Source: Zea mays (lineage: Eukaryota; Streptophyta; Magnoliopsida; Poales; Poaceae). Taken from it: a stretch of DNA of 64,000 bases. Both the position numbers and the translations under genes were made by a program. How positions within the stretch are numbered: position 1 is the first letter of the stretch; every line of letters starts with the position of its first letter. The stretch spans positions 129,778,207-129,842,206 of the forward strand of contig NC_050098.1 in the NCBI RefSeq assembly GCF_902167145.1. Direction: 5' to 3'. This document shows positions 10,111 to 20,482 of this stretch, one piece after another. The notes under the pieces are model-generated. The model had not been told where the DNA came from. It saw only the letters and a list, made by a program, of their open reading frames with translations, and ran no database searches.

Positions 10111-13100
10111 ATGGCGCCCAAGAGGAAAACTGCGAGCTCGTCTGCTGCGGTGATCCCTCCAATCGACCCCAACAGCCAGTTGCCTTTCGCAGGTAACCAT
10201 ATGTCCATTATTTCCGAAGCTGAACTTCTCCACCTTGTATCCATCGGGGTTCTTCCTCCGCGGGAACTCTGTTCTTGGCGGATTTGCCATGGGACTACTG
10301 TCCCGACAGAGGATACCCACGAGTCTGTAGTCTACGCTCCTTTTCTTCTCCGCGGCCTCGGCCTTCCCATCTCTCCCTTTTTCCGCGGCCTCCTTGATTT
10401 CTACCACATTAACTTGACCCATTTGAACCCTAATTCCATTCTGCAAATCTCCATTTTCGTCCACTTATGCGAAGCCTTTCTTGGCGTGCTGCCGCATTTC
10501 GGCTTATGGAAGTATTTGTATCATTGTCGCCCTGGGATGGCCGAGGGACAGCATCAGTTGGTCGGAGGTGCCAGTTTGGAGATGCGCCGCGGGCGGAAAA
10601 CTGAGTATCTTGAGATTCCCCTCAAGGACAGCATTAAGGGGTGGCGTCTAGAGTGGTTCATAGTTGATAATTATGGAAATTCTCTCCCCTCCCGGTCGGG
10701 AAGACAGCCAGACGTTCGCACTCCGAGCTGGACCGAGTCTCCCATAGATCAGGAAGTGGCTGAGGCAGGTGTGTTGCTAACTGAAGTTGGACTGCTGAAA
10801 GAGAGAGGTCTAACTGCTGAAGCTGTGGTCGCTGACTTTGTTTTCAAGAACATTCAGCCACTGAAAGACAGGGCCTATCCAGCATATCTGTATCGAGGGC
10901 TAGTCGACTCAACTCGAGTTACCAATAGGAGAATTCCTTCTGTAGACTTGGTAAGCCGACTTGAAATGATCCTCAGGGGTAAGGTGTCAAATGTTGGTGC
11001 TCCAGTGGCATACTCAGCCTGGAACCTGCCTCCTCCCAAAGCCTTCACCCTTTTTGTGTCAAATCCGCCTGTGATTGATGGCAATTTGGGCCTTAGAGTG
11101 CGACCCTCTGCTGAAGAAGTCAGTACTTTGGTTGCTTCGCTTGGGGAGATTCCTGATGACGAACGACATGTCCATTTTGAGGTGCCCCTGAACCCTAGTG
11201 ATGCGGACATAAATGACATGCTTGATCTGCTAGCTGAGGATTCTTCCGACGCTGCTCCTGCTGGTACGTTGGCAGTGGTGCCCCTTCCAGAGGTTGATGC
11301 AACTTTGGATGTCCAGAAGCCTGTCAGTACTCGCCCGAGACGCCCTAGCCGAACCAATCAGCCTGAGCCTTCTGCTGATGAGCAAAAGAAGAAAAGAAGA
11401 CGCCTCCGGCGAGTATCCAGTTTTGATGAGGACGCTGGTACCTCAGTTCCTGCTACTGAAGAAGTGCCTGCGACTGGACTTATTGACGCTGATCCCAATG
11501 GGTGTACCCAAACTGCTACTGATCCCAATGGGGGTGCTCCATCTATTGCTGAACCCAATGGGGGTGCTGCTTGTGTTGTCACTGTGGAAGATGAAGAGGA
11601 AGAGAATGAAGCTCCTTTAACTCGGAAAAATAGTCGTCAGTTCATCGCCAGCGGTGGAAGTAGTGGAGTTCCTTCTCCTGCTTTGTCTGCCCTCATTGGT
11701 CTGCAAGAACTGTCTCTGGCCAACTTTGATCAAACTCTTGAGGATATGGTCCCAGAAGACTTGTTATCAGAGCCAGTGGATGATGATGCAACGGAGGCTT
11801 GCGCTGCCGTGCCTGATGCTGGGTTGAGGTCATCCCGTGCCTCGTCGACCTTAGAGCGCGATCTCGAGGGTCGGGATGCTGACTTGGATTGTCCTGGTCC
11901 CATGGAAGTGGCTAAAGGCTCGTCAACCTTAGAGGTGGTTACTGCGGAGAGCCTGGACCTCAAGAATGGTGCTGACTCATGTCCAGCCCCCGAGGATGTC
12001 GCCGGGGATGACTTAGCTCGGGTGAAGAGTGTAAGCCACTGCCGAGCCCCCGAGGGTGCTGCCGGGGATGATCCGGCTCAAGTGGGCAGTGCCAACTATG
12101 ACCCAGCCCCTGAGGGTGCCCAAGCAGGGTCTCCTTCCTGCACTTCCATGGACGTTCACGCGAGATCACCTCCACACTCTGGCTGCATGGTAGTAGCCCA
12201 AACTTTGGACCAGGGAGTCGCTTAAGAGGGCAGCGTCCCCGCTGATCGGGCGTTTGGCTCTGTTGAAGGCACTGAGCTGATTCCTTTCGGTCCGTTGCAA
12301 GCTGCTTCGGGTGGTGGCCTTGCGCCTGGTTATCAGCTGATTTCTCCTGATTTGGGGATCCCTTCGTTCTTTTCCAACCTCCAGGTACTGTGCTGTATTT
12401 TAGCTCGTTCTTTATGCTGCATGAACTGTTGTCATTATGTTCATCCGTTTTTTCTCATCAGGCTTTGGTGGATGGGATGGCCAGCCAGCTGAGATTGCAG
12501 GGTGCTTCCGTCCCAGAAGTGGCTTCGTCTCTTGCGTGTTGGAACCCAGTGTCACTTCATCGTCGTGTATCCGAGTTGGAGGCAACTAACGCCGGTTAGT
12601 GCCCTTTCTCTTCTTTTTGCCTTTGTTGTGGACTGTTTTACATTCTGACCTCGTTTTGTTTGATTACCTCTTGCTAGGAATGACTCGGCAGATTGCAATT
12701 CTTGAGGAAAAACATTCCCGAGATCAGGCTGAAATGATTCAACGGTGCGCTGACTTCGAGGAGAAGTACTCTCAGAGCCAAACTGAACTAAATCAGGTCT
12801 CCGCTGCCTTGGATGACGCCAATGCCCTGAGTTCTTCTCTTCATGCTCGGCTTGACTCTGAAAAGGTAACTTATAAAACTGTGCCTTACATTGCTATGCT
12901 CTTATTTCTTGCTTGGTTTCTGAAGGAGTTGATTTTTGTTTGCAAGAAGAAAAACGTATCCTTGCTGCTTCTCGTGACAATCTAGACAGATTGTATCGTG
13001 ATTCTAGCAGCTCGCTATCAATCTTGGAGAGGAGTCACCGCTTTACAATGGAGGAACTGGACAATCAGCGTTGTAAGCTGCAAGAATCTGCGGATGAAGT

Positions 13101-13407
13101 GACCCGCCTTAAGCAATTGATATCAGCGAAAGATGCCACCATCAAAGAACTCTGAGCTTCCAAGAAATCCATTGCCCAGGAGTTAGAGGCTGCTCGGCTG
13201 GCTGCTAAAGTTGCCGAAGAAACTGCTGCTACTCTCAAAGCCCAGCGCGATAAAGCCATGGACAAGGCTATTCGGGCTGGACGAATCTTAATGAGGAGAC
13301 CCGGTGTGGTTGTTCCTGAAGACATAAAGGCAGACGTGAATGCTGCCCCAGATTCCTCGAGTCGCCCTTCTTCGTTGGTCGCTCCTGAGAAAGACATTGC
13401 AAAATAG
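10111..13407 (+). pseudogene. Antisense gene 2 of Grande: PF04195-like domain, acidic middle, coiled coil
   Basis: The ATG at 10111 opens MAPKRKTASSS; the in-frame GTG at 10099 is less likely. Exons are 10111-12384, 12462-12594, 12678-12865 and about 12946-13407; the first two introns are 77 and 83 bp, GT-AG. The N-terminal third holds the shared signature: LVSIGVLPPRE, NLTHLNPNSILQISIFVHLCEAFLG, LWKYLY and KGWRLEWF. The middle has a Lys/Arg patch, three DPNG/EPNG repeats and acidic, low-complexity sequence. The last two exons are heptad-rich coiled coil (TRQIAILEEKHSRDQAEM onward). Damage: TAA at 12223-12225 and TGA at 13153-13155, with coding-like sequence continuing in frame after each, and an apparent acceptor change from AG to AA at 12945. 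It converges on pol. Function is unknown. Confidence 0.75.
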
Positions 13408-13614
13408 AGAAATATTTTGCGTGCTTCTGAGCGCGCGGTTAGCATGATCGAGTATTTGTTAGAGGACATCAGTTTATCATTCGAATGACATAATTACTCT
13501 CTTATTGTATCAGAATTTATTGGTTCATAAAGTTGTGGTAATGACGCATGATGATTAAGAAATTTGTTTGCGGGATATGGAAGTCATCCCCTGAATTACA
13601 TAGGCGCGAGTATG

Positions 13615-14320
13615 TAGCACCGGCTTAAGCCGCCTCTGACTTTAGCCGATAGCTCCGTTAGTAGGGTATAGTGGTCTCCCCGAGTCAAGTAAGCATGAGC
13701 ATGTTGCACCGCCTTAAGTCGTTGCCGACTTAAGTCGATTGCTCCGTTTGTAGGGCATAGTGGTCACCCCGAGTTAAGTAAGCGTGAGCATGTTGCACCG
13801 CCTTAAGTCGTTGCCGACTTAAGTCGATTGCTCCGTTTGTAGGGCATAGTGGTCACCCCGAGTTAAGTAAGCGTGAGCATGTTGCACCGCCTTAAGTCAT
13901 TGCCGACTTAAGTCGATTGCTCCGTTTGTAGGGCATAGTGGTCACCCCGAGTTAAGTAAGCGTGAGCATGTTGCACCGCCTTAAGTCGTTGCCGACTTAA
14001 GTCGATTGCTCCGTTTGTAGGGCATAGTGGTCACCCCGAGTTAAGTAAGCATGAGCATGTTGCACCGCCTTAAGTCGTTGCCGACTTAAGTCGATTGCTC
14101 CGTTTGTAGGGCATAGTGGTCACCCCGAGTTAAGTAAGCGTGAGCATGTTGCACCGCCTTAAGTCGTTGCCGACTTAAGTCGATTGCTCCGTTTGTAGGG
14201 CATAGTGGTCACCCCGAGTTAAGTAAGCATGAGCATGTTGCACCGCCTTAAGTCGTTGCCGACTTAAGTCGATTGCTCCGTTTGTAGGGCATAGTGGTCA
14301 CCCCGAGTTAAGTAAGAATG
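13615..14320 (+). repeat. 89-bp tandem array between antisense gene 2 and pol, Grande
   Basis: There are eight copies, with 'gctccg' at 13652, 13741, 13830, 13919, 14008, 14097, 14186 and 14275. Inner units are nearly identical and the first is diverged. Almost every unit contains the inverted repeat CTTAAGTCG-TTGC-CGACTTAAG. The array fills the tail-to-tail gap between the plus-strand gene (stop 13407) and the minus-strand pol (stop 14425). Confidence 0.9.
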
Positions 14321-14424
14321 CAAGTCAATCGTAAACGAGCCGAGTATCTTTGAAATCTCTCTTTGTTGATGACATATTTCCACTTTACAGAATACATTGT
14401 CGCCCCAGCGGTTTTGAAATATAG

Positions 14425-17400
14425 CTAGGGATAAAACTTTCTGAGGTGCTCTATGTTCCAGGAGTTCCCAACTTCTGTGCCATCCATCTGAGTGAGGCGA
14501 TACGATCCGGGCCGAGTGACTTCTGCTACTATGAAGGGTCCTTCCCATAAGGGTGATAACTTGTGCCGTCCCTCCCCCGTTAGAATTCGGCGAAGGACGA
14601 GGTCTCCTACTGAAAAGAACCGTTGCCGCACAGCCTTGTCGTGATAGCGCCTTAGAGTCTGCTGGTACCGTGCTGATTGGATTACCGCATTCAGCCGTTC
14701 TTCCTCAAGTACATCAATGTCCTCCAGCCTGGTGGCCTCAGCTTCTGCTATGCTCTCGAAGATCAACCTTGGCGCCCCAAACTTGAGATCTGCAGGTAGC
14801 ACTGCCTCCGACCCATAGACCATGAAGAAAGGGGTGTTTCCATGCAGGGCTCGGCTAGGTTGGGTTCTTAGGCTCCAAACAACATAAGGCAATTCTCTTA
14901 TCCACTTTCCTGCGAATTTTTCATTCTTATCGAAGACCTTTTTCCTGAGTGCCTCCAATATCATTCCGTTGGCTCGCTCAACCTGCCCGTTGGCTCTTGG
15001 ATGTGCTACAGATGCGTACTTGATCTGAATGCTCTTTTGCTCGCAGAAGTCGAAGAATTCTGAACTAGTGAAGTTGGATCCTAAGTCGGCGATGATGCTG
15101 TTTGGTATCCCGAATCTGAATATGATGTCTTGTATGAATTCCACAGCCTTAGCAGAGGTTAAAGAAGCAATGGGCTTGAACTCTATCCATTTAGTGAATT
15201 TGTCAATCGCCACCAATACATGAGTATATCCCCCTTGAGCTTTCTTGAAAGGTCCAATCATATCTAGTCCCCAGCATGCAAAAGGCCAGGTTACTGGTAT
15301 GGTCTGTAGTTGCTGTGTTGGCATGTGTTGTTGCTTTGACAAGTATTGGCAAGCTTCACACCTCTGGACTAACTCGGCTGCATCGTTCTTCGCTGTTGGC
15401 CAATAGAATCCTGACCTGAAAACCTTCCCGACTAGTGTTCTGGATGCTGCATGTATTCCACATTGCCCTGCATGGACCTCCTCCAGAAGTTGTTTCCCAG
15501 TGGACGGGAGAACGCACTTCATGAGGATGCCCGATGCGCCCCTTCTGTACAATATCTCCCCAATGAGTGTATAGTGAGCTGACTGCCTGGCGATGCGCTC
15601 TGCCGAGTTCTTGTCATCTGGTTCTTCTTCATTCTTTATATACTTAATAATCGGCCTTCTCCAGTCTTCAGAGTCTGACTCGGGTTGATCTATGATGTTG
15701 CACTCTTCTGTTTGATCCATTGAGATACTCGGCTGAAGAATTTCTTGCACGAAGACTCCGGGCGGGACCTGAGTTCGACTGGATCCGAGCTTGGACAGTA
15801 CATCGGCTGCCGTGTTCCGATCTCTTTCTATATGATGAAATTCCAGACCCTCGAATTTATCTTCCAGCTTTCGGACGACCACGCAGTATTTTCCCATTGA
15901 ATCGCTTGAACAATCCCATTCCTTGTTTATCTGGCTGATGACTACCAGAGAATCTCCGTATACCATCAATCTTTTGACGCCCAGTGATATGGCAATGTTC
16001 AATCCGTGTATCAAAGCTTCATACTCGGCTGCATTGTTAGAGGCCAGGAATAGCAACTGGAGGGCGTACTTGAGGTGTTCGCCTCCAGGTGCGGTGAAGA
16101 GAATCCCTGCACCTGCTCCTTGCAGCTTCAGCGAGCCATCAAAATACATTCGCCATACTTCTGCGGTTTCTGGATTATCCGGTACTTGCTGTTCTGTCCA
16201 CTCTGATACGAAATCAACCAGTGCTTGAGTTTTGATGGTAGTGCGAGGTCGGAACTCGATGTCGTGGGATCCCAGCTCGCAAGCCCACTTGGCTATTCGA
16301 CCAATGGCTTCCTTGTTGTGAAGAATATCCCCTATTGGGAAACCAGTGACTACTATGACTTTGTGGTCGTCAAAGTAGTGACGCAACTTGCGGGCAGTTA
16401 GAAGTACTGCGTATAATAGCTTCTGAACTTGAGGATACTTTTTCTTCGAGGGGCCTAGAACTTCACTGATGAAGTAGACGGGATGTTGTACTGGATAGGC
16501 ATGTCCTTCTTCCACTCGCTCGACTACCAACGCGGTGCTTACCACGTGAGTCGTGCAAGAGATATACAGTAGCAAATCTTCGGCCGGTTGAGTCGACGTA
16601 GCTCGCCGGGGTGGTTTCAGTACTGGTGGTGTTGTCAAGAATTTCTTCAGTGCATCTAGAGCTTCTTGTGCTTCTGAAGTCCATTGAAACTTATCCACCT
16701 TCTTGAGTAGCTTGTAAAATGGCAAACCTTTTTCTCCCAGCCTGGATATAAATCGGCTCAGAGCTGCCATACATCCAGTAAGTCGCTGAACCTTCTTTTG
16801 TGACCGAGGAGCTTCCATCTTCATGATAGCTTCAATCTTATCTGGATTAGCCTCAATTCCCCGGTGGCTGACAATAAACCCGAGCAATTTTCCTGCTGGT
16901 ACCCCGAAAACACATTTTTCGGGATTGAGCTTCCATCTATATCGTCTCAAGCTGTTGAAAACCAGCTGTAAGTCTTTGATGAAGTTTTCCGAATTTTCTG
17001 TTTTGATTACCACATCATCTACATAAGCCTCCACACGCTTGCCCCAGTGATCGGCTAAGCATGTTTGAATGGCTCTCTGATAAGTCGCTCCAGCATTTTT
17101 GAGGCCGAACGGCATGGAGGTATAACAGAAAGCACCAAACAGAGTGATGAACGCCGTTTTTTCCTCGTCTTCTTTTGCCAAACTAATCTGATGATACCCG
17201 GAATAACAATCTAAGAAAGACAGCACAGAACATCCAGCGGTGGAGTCCACCACCTGATCTATCCTCGGGAGCCCGAAGGGATCCTTCGGACAGTGTTTGT
17301 TGAGATCAGTATAGTCGACGCACATGCGCCAATCCACTTTATTCTTTTTGAGTACAAGAACAGGGTTGGCTAACCACTCGGGGTGCAATACTTCTCTAAT

Positions 17401-17610
17401 AAATCCAGCCGCAACCAAGCGAGCTAACTCGGCGCGAATGGCCTCTCTCTTGTCGGGCGTGAAACGACGTAGCTTTTGCCGGATTGGCCTCGCCTGGGGA
17501 TAAACCTTCAACTTGTGCTCGGCCAGTTCTCTTGGGACTCCCGGCATATCCGCAGGTTGCCATGCGAATACATCTCGGTTATCTTGCAGGAACTGGACGA
17601 GCGCGCTTTC
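14425..17610 (-). CDS. Grande pol: reverse transcriptase, RNase H, integrase
   Basis: The frame is open for about 1060 codons and ends ...WNIEHLRKFYP; residues are numbered from the Met at 17547. RT has YVDD at about 175-178. A first RNase H-like connection follows. An RNase H of the archaeal type known from the Tat clade has YFDGS (D470), NNAAEYEAL (E508) and GDS (D532). Integrase has an HHCC finger (H692, H699, C730, C733) and a DDE triad (D762 in WGLDMIGPF, D821 in IIADLGSNF, E857 in NGQVERAN). The last ~60 residues resemble the usual GPFIVAEV C-terminal domain. ADLGSNF departs from the usual TDNGTQF but keeps the catalytic Asp. The segment is separated from protease only by an in-frame TAG (17611-17613). 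Enzymes look complete, so the product could be active if made. Confidence 0.92.
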   Translation of the reverse strand, partial: ESALVQFLQDNRDVFAWQPADMPGVPRELAEHKLKVYPQARPIRQKLRRFTPDKREAIRAELARLVAAGFIREVLHPEWLANPVLVLKKNKVDWRMCVDYTDLNKHCPKDPFGLPRIDQVVDSTAGCSVLSFLDCYSGYHQISLAKEDEEKTAFITLFGAFCYTSMPFGLKNAGATYQRAIQTCLADHWGKRVEAYVDDVVIKTENSENFIKDLQLVFNSLRRYRWKLNPEKCVFGVPAGKLLGFIVSHRGIEANPDKIEAIMKMEAPRSQKKVQRLTGCMAALSRFISRLGEKGLPFYKLLKKVDKFQWTSEAQEALDALKKFLTTPPVLKPPRRATSTQPAEDLLLYISCTTHVVSTALVVERVEEGHAYPVQHPVYFISEVLGPSKKKYPQVQKLLYAVLLTARKLRHYFDDHKVIVVTGFPIGDILHNKEAIGRIAKWACELGSHDIEFRPRTTIKTQALVDFVSEWTEQQVPDNPETAEVWRMYFDGSLKLQGAGAGILFTAPGGEHLKYALQLLFLASNNAAEYEALIHGLNIAISLGVKRLMVYGDSLVVISQINKEWDCSSDSMGKYCVVVRKLEDKFEGLEFHHIERDRNTAADVLSKLGSSRTQVPPGVFVQEILQPSISMDQTEECNIIDQPESDSEDWRRPIIKYIKNEEEPDDKNSAERIARQSAHYTLIGEILYRRGASGILMKCVLPSTGKQLLEEVHAGQCGIHAASRTLVGKVFRSGFYWPTAKNDAAELVQRCEACQYLSKQQHMPTQQLQTIPVTWPFACWGLDMIGPFKKAQGGYTHVLVAIDKFTKWIEFKPIASLTSAKAVEFIQDIIFRFGIPNSIIADLGSNFTSSEFFDFCEQKSIQIKYASVAHPRANGQVERANGMILEALRKKVFDKNEKFAGKWIRELPYVVWSLRTQPSRALHGNTPFFMVYGSEAVLPADLKFGAPRLIFESIAEAEATRLEDIDVLEEERLNAVIQSARYQQTLRRYHDKAVRQRFFSVGDLVLRRILTGEGRHKLSPLWEGPFIVAEVTRPGSYRLTQMDGTEVGNSWNIEHLRKFYP

Positions 17611-18738
17611 CTATTTGTCGTCCAAGCTGGAGCTGATGATGGCTGTCTTGCGCTCATCAGCGAACCCCAGGTTAATTCGCTTGGTTTCTTCAGTCGGCCG
17701 CATAGAGGTCGCGGCCTGAGCTTCGTTTGCCGGTACGGCGAGGTCCTCCTCAGGCTTAGAATTCGCCAGTGTAGAAGGGACCGTTGACGGCTTGGTGGTG
17801 AGGGCTGCTTGGATGGCCACTCGGAAACATTCTGCGGCGCCTTGGAAGTCGGCGCGCACAGTTATGATCCCTCGCGGTCCTGACATCTTCAGTATCATGT
17901 ATGTATAGTGCGGAATGGCCATGAATTTGGCCAATCCCGGCCTTCCAATGATGGCGTTGTACCCGCAGTCGAAGTTTGCCACTTCAAACCTCAGGAACTC
18001 GGTTCTGTAGTTCTTTGGAGTTCCGAAGGTGACTGGCATGTAGATGTGGCCCAGCGGGTATTCCCCCTCCGTCGGCACGATGCCGAATAAAGGAGTGTCC
18101 GACTTGTGGAGCTCTTTGAGGTGAGCCCCCAAGCCTTGGAGTGTCCGGGGGAAGGTGACGTTGATGCTGCTCCCCCCGTCCACTAGCACCTTCTTCACCC
18201 GGCTCTCTCGGATCACCGGATTGACGAGGAGCGGGTATTTGCCCGGATGGTCGAAGTTGAGCCATTGATCTTCCCGAGTGAAAGTGATCGGGTGTTCTGA
18301 CCACCGGTATGGGGCGGGAGGACCGGTGGTCGCCACCAGTATCTGGCGGTCGTTGAGCTTTTGTTGTCTCTTGTTCTCCTGTGACCCATGTCTGCCAAAG
18401 ATGACGTTGACCTCCCTGTCGACGCTTGGGAAAGCTCCTCCTCCCCCCTCCTCCAGCTGATGAGGTTGTCGTGGTTCATCCGGTCCTCCCCTCGGCGGAG
18501 GAGGAGGTAGAGGTTGGAAGGGTCGGCCATGCCCAACGGAGTGCTTGAAGTCCCGGCAGTTGCGGAGAGTGTGGCACATGTCTTTGTGGTATGGGCACTG
18601 GGCGTCGAGGATGTCGTCCAGCGTGCGCTCGCCTCCGCGAGGTCCTCCTCGGGCACGAGAGGCAGGTGGTCCGGCGGCGTGTACTTCTTCGCGAGGCCTC
18701 TTCTCCCAGCGTTTGTCGGGTGGCTGGTTCGCGTCGCG
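17611..18738 (-). pseudogene. Grande protease region with gag zinc knuckle, bounded by two stops
   Basis: It is in the same frame as gag and pol. The N-terminal part has a CCHC-like segment (CPYHKDMCHTLRNC) just upstream of the Met at 18579. A Pro-rich stretch follows, then the aspartic protease with VLVDGGSSINV as active site; DGG replaces the textbook DSG/DTG, a form I recall from Tat elements. GYNAIIGRPGL is the usual second protease motif. A TGA at 18739-18741 cuts it from gag and a TAG at 17611-17613 cuts it from RT. The sequence continues coherently across both, so the ancestral form was a single Gag-Pol polyprotein. Confidence 0.8.
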
Positions 18739-20436
18739 TCATGGGGCTGCCGGTGCAGGCTTTGCTCCTCCGATGAGGTCTTGAGCTCGCTCGTCGGCGG
18801 TGATGTAGAGGTCAGCTTCTCGGAACAGCTCCTCAGAAGTAGTCGGTGCCTTCTGCAGTATGGCTCGGACAAAAGCCGAGTCGTTGGATCCTCTGTAGAA
18901 GTCCTCGATCACGGCCGCCTCCGTGACCTCGGGGATGCGATTTCTCATGGTCTGGAACCTTTTGAGGTACGACCGGAGAGTCTCATCCCCCCGGCGCTTG
19001 ATGGATTTGAGGTCCCACGGTTGCGCTGGCTTGTCGGAAAGGGACTGGAAGTTGGCGGTGAAACGTCGACTGAAGTCTCCCCAGTCGTCGATGCAGTGTT
19101 GGGTTAAATGTCGTAGCCACTGTAGCGCATCTTGCCCAAGGACGATGGGCAAATACGCGGTCATAACGTCCTCAGATGCCCCGGCAGCTCGAGCAGCGGT
19201 GGTGTAGACGGCTAGCCAACCCCCTGGATCCTGCTTAGGTTCATATTTGTCGACATTGGATACCTTGAAGTTGGGAGGCCATTGGATGGCCCTGAGGCGC
19301 GGAGTAAGAGCGGACACTCCGCACGTGTCCTCCTGTCGTCGGGGACGATGTCTGTCCCGGGGAGGGGAGTTGTGATTGTGGTTCCTCGACCGTCCCCGAG
19401 TGGTACCTCCAGTTGAGGCCGTTGCCGACTCAGTCCTGGTGGCCTGGCTCTGAGTCGGGATGCCATGATCCCGGTCGTACTCCTCCCGACGGCGAATCTC
19501 GTTCTCATGCCGCCGTTCGCGCGAAGCATTGATGGAGCTCCGCGCGTCTCGGCGACTGTTGATGGCGTGTCGTAGATCGTTCGGCGGGTGAGCGAGCGGT
19601 AGAAGATGGTTGGCTGCCTGGGTGAACAGGCGTCGGTATCCCTCGGCGTCGGGAGTCCGTGGAAGTCCATCAGCTATCCGAGCTAGTACCCCTCCGACTT
19701 CGCTTGGCGTGTTCATAGCTCGGGCGAAGTCGGGATTCAGGTTGCGCCCGAAGAGCGGATTCTCCCGGCACTGTCTTGCGTCTTGCTCAGCTTGTTCCTG
19801 AGCCCGCCGACGATCACGTCGTCGGGAGTTCCTTCGTTCTCTGAAGACGCGTTCTTCCGGAGTTTCTCCTATCTCCGAGACCTCGTCTCGCGAGACAGGC
19901 TGCTCCGGATCCCGTTCTCCGGCCGCGTGATGTCGTCGAATGTTCCTGCGCTGGTTCCTCCGTCGGCGGGATTCTCGTTGAGGCGGTTCTTCTCCGGGCG
20001 CGGTCGGTTCGTCGTCAGAGACGGTGGGCGACTCCACTCTCCCGATGAAGAGGACGTTGGGGTAGAATGGTGCTGCTGTCGTGGCGACTTTCTTTCCGTT
20101 CTCTTTTGAGGCCAGAGGAACGGAAAGAACGACTTGCTTTTCCCTGGTCTCCTTCTTCCTCGTGATCCGTGTCCATTCTTTTGTCGGGGAAGTAGACAGC
20201 GGAGTCTTCTGGGTCAGCGAACTCTCGGCCCTCGACTTTCTGGAGACGATCTTTTTCTGAAGAGCTGGAGGTTGCGCCTCTCCGGCATTTTCGGGGTTCG
20301 TTGGAGGAGACTTCTTTTCCGGCGGATCCGCGATACGGTGTAGAATTCCCTCTTCATCCGCTACAGATGAGATTGTCCCAAAGCAGAATACGGATCCGGG
20401 ATGCATGGTGATCTTGCTGTTGAAGGTGACGGCCAT
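18739..20436 (-). CDS. Grande gag (capsid) segment
   Basis: The ATG at 20436 (MAVTFNSKITMHPG) is chosen because the upstream in-frame Met at 20508 lies inside the LTR. The first ~270 residues are basic, Arg/Glu-rich and probably disordered (many ERR and RRR clusters). Retrotransposon-gag capsid homology then begins near WPPNFKVSNVDKY, with GGWLAVYTTAARAAG, ALQWLRHL, FSRRFTANF, and LRSYLKRFQTMRN. It assembles the cytoplasmic virus-like particle that packages element RNA. The TGA at 18739-18741 truncates it just before the zinc knuckle; the codon would be CGA (Arg) with one transition. Confidence 0.88.
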   Translation of the reverse strand: MAVTFNSKITMHPGSVFCFGTISSVADEEGILHRIADPPEKKSPPTNPENAGEAQPPALQKKIVSRKSRAESSLTQKTPLSTSPTKEWTRITRKKETREKQVVLSVPLASKENGKKVATTAAPFYPNVLFIGRVESPTVSDDEPTAPGEEPPQRESRRRRNQRRNIRRHHAAGERDPEQPVSRDEVSEIGETPEERVFRERRNSRRRDRRRAQEQAEQDARQCRENPLFGRNLNPDFARAMNTPSEVGGVLARIADGLPRTPDAEGYRRLFTQAANHLLPLAHPPNDLRHAINSRRDARSSINASRERRHENEIRRREEYDRDHGIPTQSQATRTESATASTGGTTRGRSRNHNHNSPPRDRHRPRRQEDTCGVSALTPRLRAIQWPPNFKVSNVDKYEPKQDPGGWLAVYTTAARAAGASEDVMTAYLPIVLGQDALQWLRHLTQHCIDDWGDFSRRFTANFQSLSDKPAQPWDLKSIKRRGDETLRSYLKRFQTMRNRIPEVTEAAVIEDFYRGSNDSAFVRAILQKAPTTSEELFREADLYITADERAQDLIGGAKPAPAAP

Positions 20437-20460
20437 TGAGCTAGCTTGGATCGTCGACAC

Positions 20461-20482
20461 ACCCCCTACCTGGCGCGCTAGC
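20461..20482 (-). other. Putative primer binding site, Grande
   Basis: In element sense, after the 5' LTR and a GC spacer, the sequence reads TAGCGCGCCAGGTAGGGG. A PBS should start TGG, so one G-to-A change is implied. The tRNA was not identified. Confidence 0.5.
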
